A stretch of DNA of 64,000 nt. Source: Neurospora crassa OR74A (lineage: Eukaryota > Ascomycota > Sordariomycetes > Sordariales > Sordariaceae). The notes under the pieces are model-generated. The model was not told the origin of the DNA. It saw only the letters and a list, made by a program, of their open reading frames with translations, and searched no databases. The stretch is from the NCBI RefSeq assembly GCF_000182925.2, contig NC_026505.1, positions 310,001 through 374,000 of the forward strand, written 5' to 3'. This document shows positions 56,352 through 64,000 of this stretch, one piece after another (the stretch's first letter is position 1; each line of letters opens with the position of its first letter). The position numbers and the translations under genes were made by a program.

Positions 56352-58149
56352 TTAAATCATCCCGCCCGGCAGGCAATATCCTCCATTCGAACCATCCAAA
56401 GGCGACCAATCATCCTCCCCACTCGCCTCCTCATAGTACGTCCCAATCCCATACCGACCACCAAATGACCCCGACATATCCGACGCCGCTGATACCGAAG
56501 AGTTCCACCTGCTGTGATATCTCTGCGTTTGCGACTGTACACTTCTGTTACTCCTTATTGTGCCGTGGCTGGCTTGTCGCGGTCTTGTCACCGCTGGCCC
56601 TGGCCCTGGACCATATCCTCCGTATCCTGTTTCCAAATCTCCGTAGCTGTGGCCGTAGCTTGGCCTGCGCGGTATGCGAGGTGAGCTAGCGAAAGGTTCT
56701 TCGTAGCGGTCGGTCGATATGGCGATGCCGACTCCTACGTGGAGGCCCATTTCCATTTCCGAGTCCCTCCTTCTGCTGTTATAGCTGTTGTTGATTGGCG
56801 ACCCGTAGACCGGAGACATCGGGCTTATCGGGCTGACAAAGGTGTTGCTGGAGGTAATGCTTTGAGGCGGGGAAATAAGCCTCTTTGCTGAATGGGACTG
56901 AGGACTGGCGACTCCCACGGCTGTCGTCGCATTAGAGTCCTTGTATGTATGCGAGTTCACAGTTCTGGTGCTCATAGAGTGACTGTGTCCCGTCCATGGC
57001 CTCTTCCCTGTCGCGATCGACTTTGTGCTTCCGGCTGTCTTTGGTCTTGATCGGGTGGTGTAAGAGCCACGGGTCGCATTGTTGGTGATCGATGGTTCTT
57101 TGCCCCGCAGGAAGAGAAAGAAGCGGGGAAACGAAGGCATACAGCCAACGAGAATGGTGCCGCAGTACTCGATCATGGTCCAGATTCCGACTTTTGTAAT
57201 GATCCAGGTTAGGTCAGGGTCGGAAAGGAGGGGGATGCGGACGACGACGCCAACGGTTGCTATAGCGCAGGTCCTGTTGCTTCTGTGTTAGCAGATGAAG
57301 ATGGGAAGGGAAGTCCTGCCATGAAACCTACAAGATACCGACGGCAAACACCGCCGAAACGCCAACCTTCCTCCTCATAGGCAATTGCAAGCGAAAAATT
57401 GCCCAAATAGGGGTGATCAACATGCCCAAATCCAGGAACAGATTCATGGCTCCTCCAAAGATAATTGCTGCAGCAATGTTGATGCAATGCCCCTCCATCA
57501 AGGGATTCCATGCCTTCTCGCGGGGCGTGCACTGGAAGGTGTAGGTAAAGATGGCGGAAAACGAATGGCCGGCGTTAAGGAAAAGGAGGATGTGGATGCA
57601 CCACCAGATGGAATCCCTTCGAGAGCCGGGGCAGAAGATGCGCCTGAACTGGAGGAGAATCGAGGATTTGGCGAGGAACATGGTGGAAGCATAGGATATT
57701 TCGGCGAGATAGTTCCACTGCAATGTGTCAGCAAGTTGGCGGAGACCGACAGGAATGCTGCTGACTGATACTGACGTATGAGAGATTCGATATGTCGACG
57801 AAGCGGACGTTCCAGAGATGACGGGAGAAGCCATGCTTCGATTGATAGATGAAAATGACTTCCCAAAGGATGATGCCAGCCTGTATCTGGGTTAGTATCT
57901 GGTTGTCATGAGCTAGTCCAGTGTCCATACCGTGCCCAAGATGGCGGAGTAGTCCTCAAGCTTGACCTCTCGTAGAAGGAAAGCCTTGGTAAAGATTCGT
58001 ACGACAAGTGCTATAACCATTAAGACCATGGTCCCGATGGCAACCCCTAGGACTATAGAATGCATGGTTTCCGGATTGACAAAATTGGGTATCTGACCCT
58101 CCGGCGGCATCATGGCCGGCATGTCTTGGAGTGTCCAACCTGCAGCCAT
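56352..58149 (-). CDS. seven-helix PTH11/rhodopsin-domain integral membrane protein
   Basis: There are four exons, complement(57931..58149), complement(57776..57880), complement(57332..57717) and complement(56352..57273), giving 543 residues. Donors are GTATGG, GTCAGT and GTAGGT; acceptors are ACAG, TGCAG and ACAG, with a TACTAAC branch site before exon 2. The first hydrophobic helix is at about 30-52 (SIVLGVAIGTMVLMVIALVV). Others follow around IILWEVIFIY, YASTMFLAKSSILLQF, IWWCIHILLFLNAG, INIAAAIIFGGAMNLFLDLGMLI, VSAVFAVGIL and YCGTILVGCMPSF, so about seven, as in fungal PTH11-like receptors. The motif MFLAKSSILLQFRRIF is typical of this rhodopsin-like fungal family. The cytoplasmic C-terminal ~250 residues are Ser/Arg/Gly-rich with many possible phosphosites. 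No CFEM domain is present at the N terminus. Ligand and signalling output are unknown. Confidence 0.9.
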
Positions 58150-59361
58150 GGTTACGGTGGCGATGGAGTTTGTGATGGACGGAATGTGTACCCGGTCTGT
58201 TGTAGTGATAGAAAATATACCCGGTATATGGTGGTTATGTGGACTCCTTAGTAACGAAACATGGTGACCCTGCTGAGAAAGAGTGAACTTGGTTAGAGGT
58301 CTTCACGGTCCATGTGTTCGCGCATCACCATGGGAAAGACAGGGTTGACTGGACAGGAAAGTCGAAATGAACGTTGTCTGCCCAGCAGCCCAGCAAAAGC
58401 AAAGAGAGACAAAAAGGGAGAGGAATGGGACGGAGAATCCAACAAACTATAGTTTAAGCTAGGAAAGAGAAAAGGATCAGTTGAACCCCATATTTGGGGT
58501 GTGACCAGAGCTCCGGGATCCGGTTCGGCAGACATCATGATTGAACTCGAAACGAAGACCGGACCCGCCCATTGTTTACATCATGAACTGACAAGTCTCG
58601 CGATATCACTGACTCCGCCGCACCGCAAAAATTTCCATGTCCAGTCAGCTCAGGAACTGGTTCGGACAGGACAAGGGCCAGACCATTTCGGGATGCTTTT
58701 TAGGATTCTGAGGATTTGTTGACCAGTCAGGACCACCATCACTGGCGGAGCGGCAAAGAGCAGCGAAGCCACTCAGCGTGGAAAAGCGGCCTCCGACGAT
58801 CTGATTGGCTCCCACTCTCGCGGGGCAGCACAGCGATGCACAGCGCCTCGATTAGCTTCCCACTGTTTCGCGGCCGCTGAGTGGTAAAGTTAACGGACGT
58901 TGTCCACCCAGCTGGAGGCCGGGTGGCCACCTAATGACGATTTACGATGTTGGCTTTTTACCCATCGCCGGCGGGCGCTTGTCAGGTTCAGCCAGCCGGT
59001 GGCTCAATGCCGAGAATGGCTTTGTTGGTCCGATCGAATGGCATCGGTGCGGCGGTGCTGGTGAGTTTAAGGACTGGCTGGCATTCGGCCGGAGGGGTGA
59101 CTCGGGATTATGAGGGTTGTCGGTATTGTTTTTGGATGTGATGTGGCGGGCCATTCATTAAACTCGACAGTCATCGTCGTCGATAACTTTGATGGGTGTT
59201 GTCGATCTTTCGCATTGATTTGATATGATTTGGTTTGTCATGGTTCGGTGGAGGAAGTGGAAAGTATTGTCAAGCTCGTCGTTTATCGATTGTCCAAAGG
59301 TCACAGCTGCCTGCCATGAGGCCCATGACTGCCCCGCGCGACTCCGTCTTTGCCTTCCTCA
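58150..59361. other. intergenic, no gene seen
   Basis: This contains the promoter of the receptor-like gene (left part, minus orientation). The short frames have no bias or motif. There is no repeat of note. Confidence 0.5.
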
Positions 59362-59610
59362 TCAGGGAAGTGGGCTCCCGTGTCTCCACTCCGGTTCCGG
59401 GATCCATCTCGGTCCCTGAACCCACTTTTGTCCGGTGTAAGTTCCGAAGTCAGCCGGTTGCTGCCACATTAGTTGGCCAGTATAATCTTTGAAAAATTCA
59501 CCAAGAAGACCCCAGAGAGTCTCTGCAAAGAAGACGTCCTTGTTCAAAGTCAAGCCGATGCCGTAAGCAACAAAAGCTAAAGCCACCTGCAAGTACAGCG
59601 GTATCGGCAT
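59362..59610 (-). CDS. tentative small membrane protein
   Basis: An 82-residue minus-strand frame begins MPIPLYLQVALAFVAYGIG, a good single membrane segment (about residues 3-22), then LTLNKDVFFAETLWGLLGEFF. The first 45 residues have gene-like codon use and a layout typical of small single-pass (perhaps mitochondrial) proteins, but the last ~35 residues are less convincing and no family is recognised. The ORF also extends upstream to 59739. Its ATG overlaps an opposite-strand ATG in a GCATGC palindrome. A small gene is possible but not proven. Confidence 0.33.
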   Translation of the reverse strand: MPIPLYLQVALAFVAYGIGLTLNKDVFFAETLWGLLGEFFKDYTGQLMWQQPADFGTYTGQKWVQGPRWIPEPEWRHGSPLP

Positions 59611-59831
59611 GCATCCGTACAGGTACCTTCCCAAACAGCTCTTACTTCCTATTCGTACCCAATCCCGCGTAGCACGAACTATCCATCTCCTCGCTTCTCC
59701 CGCCAGTTTGAACATCCCATTTTCCAACCCATCATCCACTGCAAAGCCAACATCAACCCCTTTCCCCTATGTCTTCTCCCAACACTCTTACCACACCAGC
59801 GCATCCCGTTTGAACCACGAAAGACTCAACA

Positions 59832-60947
59832 ATGCCCGACATATGCCTCCACCAACCTCCTTCCTCACCTATTACCTCTACCAGGACCTCACCCCTCCCC
59901 AGCTTTCCTCTCTCCGGCAAGACCGCCCTCATAACCGGCGCCAACCACGGCATCGGCCGCTCCCTCGCCTTTGCCTTTGCCCGCGCCGGCTGCTTCGTCG
60001 CCTGCGTATCGCATTCCTTACCTAGTCTACCTCTCGATCCCGTATGCTCCTCCTCCTCCTCCTCCTCCTCCTCCTTCTCCTCCTCCTCCTCCTCCTCCTC
60101 CAATCCCAATCCCACCACCGCCACACTAATCAACACCTCCATGTCCCTATCCTTCCCCCCGGACATGCATGCTACAGGGACCCTGTGTAAGGACCGCGCT
60201 CGGGATTTCATCTACGACATCACCGCCCCTTCATCCTTCGCCCAGCTCGAGCGAGACATTCTAAAATGGGTGAACCAACCAGTCACAATCTTGGTAAATA
60301 ACGCGGGGATAGCCCGGGTCGAAGCCGTTGAATACCAGACAGCTGCAACAGAGCCCCAAAAAATGGAGACTTGGAACAAAGTAATCGCTACCAACTTGAC
60401 GGGCCCCGTGGCTTTGACGTACCAGTTCTTGCCGGGCATGCTAGCTGCTGCTGCTGCTGGAGACGGATGTATCATGAGCGTGGGGAGCAGGAACGCAGTG
60501 GTGCCGGTGCCGTTCATGGCGGCGTATAACGTGTCGAAGATAGGGCTGTTGAAGTTTCATGAGACGCTCGAGAGGGAGGTGGGCGGCGGTACACATAGGG
60601 GTGTGCGCAACTTTTACGTGGTTCCGGGGAATATTTCCGGTACGGGCATTTTGAAGAGGGAGGGTAGTGTGGATGAGAGGAGTTATCGGGAGAGTGAGCG
60701 GGTGAGACAGATGGTTGAACGGATCGAGGATGCAGGGAAAAAAGGGGATAATGCTGCGACGAGAGCGCAAGAGTTTGCCGAGGTTTGTGTGCGGCTGGCG
60801 TCCATGGGGAAGGATGCAGAGATTTTGAGCGGGCGTTACGTGGATGCGGAACGAGATGTGGAAGCGCTGTTGGAGGATGCAAAGAAGGGGAAGGAAAGCA
60901 AGATATGTAAGATGGGGTTGTATCAGTTGAAGATTGACAGGTTATAG
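59832..60947 (+). CDS. short-chain dehydrogenase/reductase
   Basis: This is a single exon of 371 residues. It has a Rossmann fold with the SDR nucleotide motif TGANHGIG at 35-42, NNAG at 156-159, the active-site set Asn188 (NLTG), Ser216/Ser219 (MSVGSR), Tyr232 and Lys236 (YNVSK), and VVPGNISGTG after the catalytic helix. These are all the catalytic residues of a classical NAD(P)H-dependent SDR. The start was chosen for its CAACAATGCC context. The first 25 residues are Ser/Pro/Thr-rich, and an insert at ~62-115 is a (TCC)n-encoded poly-Ser stretch placed between the second strand and the acidic/second helix, an unusual interruption of the fold. Substrate is unknown. A frame beginning at 59609 (another reading frame) could supply a presequence if an unseen intron joins it, but I found no good splice pair. 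Confidence 0.88.
   Translation: MPDICLHQPPSSPITSTRTSPLPSFPLSGKTALITGANHGIGRSLAFAFARAGCFVACVSHSLPSLPLDPVCSSSSSSSSSFSSSSSSSSNPNPTTATLINTSMSLSFPPDMHATGTLCKDRARDFIYDITAPSSFAQLERDILKWVNQPVTILVNNAGIARVEAVEYQTAATEPQKMETWNKVIATNLTGPVALTYQFLPGMLAAAAAGDGCIMSVGSRNAVVPVPFMAAYNVSKIGLLKFHETLEREVGGGTHRGVRNFYVVPGNISGTGILKREGSVDERSYRESERVRQMVERIEDAGKKGDNAATRAQEFAEVCVRLASMGKDAEILSGRYVDAERDVEALLEDAKKGKESKICKMGLYQLKIDRL
60050..60104 (+). repeat. (TCC)n coding microsatellite
   Basis: A TCC repeat encodes the poly-Ser tract of the dehydrogenase. Its length probably varies between strains. Confidence 0.85.
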
Positions 60948-61198
60948 CCATCGCTCAACGTGGGTGTAAAAGACGAGGAGTGAAGATGAAAGGTCCGTCA
61001 TAGACAGCATGCACAGAACTTGAATCATGAAAGTAATTTATACCTCAGTAAGGTGAAACTGAAGCAAGGAAAAGTTAACCGAGTATCTACAAGCAAATTT
61101 CAATAGAAAGGCACCAGAACTAAGTCTAAGGGGTATCGTAAATGATCATTGCGATCATGAAAAGGGGGAACAAACGAAGCCCAAGATACATCACTCAG

Positions 61199-64000
61199 TC
61201 ATTCCAGGTCCTCCAGCGGCGGGTAACACCCCCTCGCATTTCCACGTCCAGCACTCTCACCCGTAGCAAATCTTCCCGCATAGAACGGAACGACATAATC
61301 AAACCGTAGTGCCTCATTAGCAGCCATGAGATATGCATAACTGCTGCATGCAACTGTGTCTTTTTCTGCCTTCTGCGCATGGGCCTTGGGGAAGATTTGA
61401 GACAGATAGCCGTCTAGTTCATCGAGTGCCTCGTCATGCTTCTTTTTACCATCGGTCATGTCTCCGAGCGCTTGTAGAATCCGCGACTCCAGGTACTTGG
61501 CACGGGTAAGGCATTCTGCTGGCCAAATGCTCTTGGCCTGTTTGATGAAGCATCCTTGAATGGTTTTGCTTGGGGGTGAGTCGGGTTAGTCAGGGGTCAA
61601 TACATCTCTTCGGTGCCTCTAGGGAGCTGTAGTGATGAGGTAGGTGAGGATAGTTCTTGAGCACTTGTATGAGATGCGATCATGAGCCATCAAGCGGTGA
61701 GAGAGAATAAAGAAATGGCAGGAAACGTACCTGGCGTCTTCAAAGTGGCCTTGCGCGTAGTAAATGAAGCTGACGGCGTAACTGGCGTCTCTTGTTTGAC
61801 GCCCCGATTCACCAAAGACGTCCTTACGATTTTGGTAAACTTGTTTCATGACATCCAGTGCCTTTTGCGGTTGACCGTTAAGGAAAAGTGTAACTCCATG
61901 GCTGAATGTGAAGCGCGTTACGTCGCTGTCATGGCTGCCATCCTTGTTGATAAGGTACACAGCCTTTTCGCTGTATTTGAGAGCCTCTTCCGTGAGATTC
62001 TGGCCAAGTGCTGCAAATCCCATGTTGTTGATGGATTCGGCAAATTCGAACGCCGGTATTTTGAGGCCTTGTGCCTCCAACTGCCTCTTGAGATCGAGTG
62101 AATTTTGGAGGTAGTCCATAGCGCTCGCGTATTGGTGCATGTGGATCTTTTCAATTCCAATGTCGTTGTAAGCGTTGGATAACAGGACTTGACTTTCGTA
62201 CCTATCGCTAGGAGAAAGGCCAGGTAGACTTGCATGGTTCTCGCGTAAAGCGACCACTTCCTTCGCCTTTGCCATGGCTTTGCGCGCACCCGTCAGCCCC
62301 TGTGCCTGCTCAATGATGCCCCAGGATATAGCAATGGCAGTTGTTTCGAGCTTCAAGGAATCGGCATATAGTGACGGTTGGCCTCCTTGAATGGTGGCTT
62401 CGGCCGTAGAGGAAGTGCGAAACTCATGGGAAATCTTCTCGGCTGTCTCCAGGACCGCTACGCACGAATCCGCGAGTCCCACTTCGTACAAGTAGTACCC
62501 AGCACCGGTAAGAAGCTCAGCAAAGGCCATGCTGGGGACAAGAGGAACCTCCGTTGGGGTTTCATCCTGGTATTGGCTTCTTTCGTTGGCACGATAAACC
62601 GAATGAAGCTTGAGAACATGGGCAATCAGTTTCTCGTCTGATGGCCACTGTGAGAAGTTTGGCGTCATGAACTTTGGGAAAGCCGGGAAGTCTCGTGCAA
62701 TGAGTGCCACGGCACGATCGAATGTGAGCTGATGCTGATGGGGTACGGCTTGCAGATCCCGCAAAATCTTGGATTGTAGTTGCCGATGAATGCTGTAGAA
62801 GGACCAAGACAACGCCGGATTGCTGTCCTCAACTAGGTACCGTTCTACAAGAGCAGCCTGGATTTCATGACGGAAGCTTGTATTGGGGAAGGCACGTTAG
62901 TCAGAGTGTACACGCCTCAACTGCCCTTTGCAAAAATGTAGAAGGGAAGCAGTGAGTTGCTTAGTGCGGAAGGTAGGTCGAGGTAGGTACGTACCGTGCA
63001 GAGTCTTGATATCCCAAGAAACTCAGCTTGCCTTGAAGATCGCGGTTGAGAATGTCAACAGGAATGTTATCCGCCGCAAGCATGCTCATGATTCTCAGTA
63101 TTGTCAAACCTTTGTCAGGTACTGCTCTCAATGCCATATCCCATGCAGAGTCAATAGGTCGGTCGTATGCCCAGGCGGAATGACCATTCGTGATTGGGTT
63201 TCTCTTGCCCAAACTCCCTGACTGCTGCAACACTTTGAGAGCTCCTTCCGCCGAAACTGCCGAAGAAATGATGGACCCGGCAATTCCAACGAGGACCAGT
63301 GGGGACCCATTGACTTCTTCTGACATGTTCGTGAACACTTGAGCCAGCGAGTCTGGGTCTCCCATATGCAGCTTTTGCTGCTCGGAAATATGGTCAAGGA
63401 GAAAATCTGAACCTTCTTGAGGTGTCAAGTGCCTCAGTGGTATCTCTTTTGTCGTGGCGTGTATTGTCCTTTGATACTGGCTGGTGACGAGAATCGAGCC
63501 ATGATTGCAACATGGCTGGTATTTCTTGAAGATGTCGGGGTTGTTGACGTTGTCAAAGATCATCAACCATGACGTATCTGTGACCCAAAATCACTGGGAG
63601 TGAGTACCTGTGTCGTATTCGAAGCTAGGTTTCCATGAAATGACACTGAAGACTCACTTTTACACAGCCAGGCAGTTGCATTCTCAACAAGTCTTGCCTG
63701 GTCCGAAACATCCTTTCCCGCCCGAACAAGCCGTGCTATTTTGCCAAAAGCCTGGGAAAGAGCGGCCTCATCTTCGGCGGGGACCCAGAAAATGTGGAGT
63801 TCTGGGAAGGTTTCGCAACATCGATAAGCGAACTCAAGTGCTATCTGGGTTTTACCCATACCAGGTGCCCCGTGTAAGGTGCAAGACTTTTGTGGTGAGC
63901 TTTGGGCTGGGAGGAGGTCGCGATCCAGCTGTGCAAGCACTTCTTTCCTCCCACAGAACTTTCCATTTCTGGCCTTTGGGACAGAGAAAATTCTGGAAAG
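61199..64000 (-). CDS. NB-ARC/TPR NOD-like protein, N terminus outside the window
   Basis: There are four exons, complement(61199..61568), complement(61731..62876), complement(62995..63577) and complement(63658..>64000); donors are GTACGT, GTACGT and GTGAGT, and acceptors CAAG, CAAG and CACAG. The protein is cut by the window edge. The visible part begins with FCGRKEVLAQL, then the P-loop GAPGMGKT, Walker B-like WLMIFDNV, the ILVTSQ segment and GSPLVLVGIAG (GLPL-like), which together identify a fungal NB-ARC ATPase. The following region is helical, with tetratricopeptide-like repeats (AYNDIGIEKIHMHQYASAMDYLQNSLDLKRQ and NNMGFAALGQNLTEEALKYSEKAVYL). Such NOD-like proteins act in fungal non-self recognition and programmed cell death; the N-terminal effector domain is not visible, so the exact class is open. 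No internal stop was found in the exons read. Confidence 0.88.

Noticed and set aside
59609-60025. Plus frame with Arg/Ser/Pro-rich N terminus as a mitochondrial presequence for the dehydrogenase
   Set aside because: Different frame from the enzyme and no good splice pair to join them; the ATG at 59832 has better context.

Overview
The window is nuclear DNA of a filamentous ascomycete, most likely the Neurospora/Sordaria group (Sordariales). The evidence is single or few short introns with GTATGT/GTAAGT donors and branch sites such as TACTAAC, CAACAATG-type start contexts, strong C/G third-position bias in the genes, long gene-poor spacers full of microsatellites and homopolymer runs, and gene content typical of Pezizomycotina (AcrB-like, CFEM, PTH11-like receptor, NB-ARC/TPR protein). 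The species cannot be fixed from the sequence alone. All exon limits were read by eye from splice signals and frame.

Layout. 2-8 kb: a SAM-dependent methyltransferase (+), a small LYR-motif protein resembling ETFRF1/LYRM5 (-), and a mitochondrial hotdog thioesterase (+). 10-10.7 kb: a six-cysteine small secreted protein (+). 14-16.4 kb: the Ccr4 deadenylase (+). 21.9-25.1 kb: an AcrB-like membrane/coiled-coil protein (+). 30-30.6 kb: a GPI-anchored CFEM protein (-). 33-38 kb: a decayed stretch holding a fossil Ty3/gypsy-type retroelement. 38.5-44.1 kb: a housekeeping cluster of TAF11 (-), GTP cyclohydrolase I (+) and thymidylate kinase (-). 50.3-51.7 kb: an acidic KEN-box protein (+). 53 kb: a tRNA-Asn(GTT) gene with a T-run terminator. 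56.4-58.1 kb: a seven-helix PTH11/rhodopsin-domain protein (-). 59.4-60.9 kb: a possible small membrane protein (-) and a short-chain dehydrogenase (+). 61.2 kb to the right edge: the C-terminal part of an NB-ARC/TPR NOD-like protein (-), which continues beyond the window.

The genes are mostly independent housekeeping or surface functions. GTP cyclohydrolase I (first step of folate/pterin synthesis) and thymidylate kinase (dTTP synthesis) lie tail to tail and feed the same need for thymidylate, although neighbourhood alone proves nothing in a fungus. Ccr4, TAF11 and AcrB belong to RNA decay, transcription initiation and ubiquitin-linked regulation.

The most notable non-gene signal is a family of three short inverted-repeat elements (8.9, 31.0 and 55.5 kb). 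They have related ends, TA dinucleotides at both borders and transition-rich divergence, and look like MITEs. A second signal is a dispersed octamer, TAGAGGTA/TACCTCTA, that recurs throughout the spacers and is almost absent from coding sequence.
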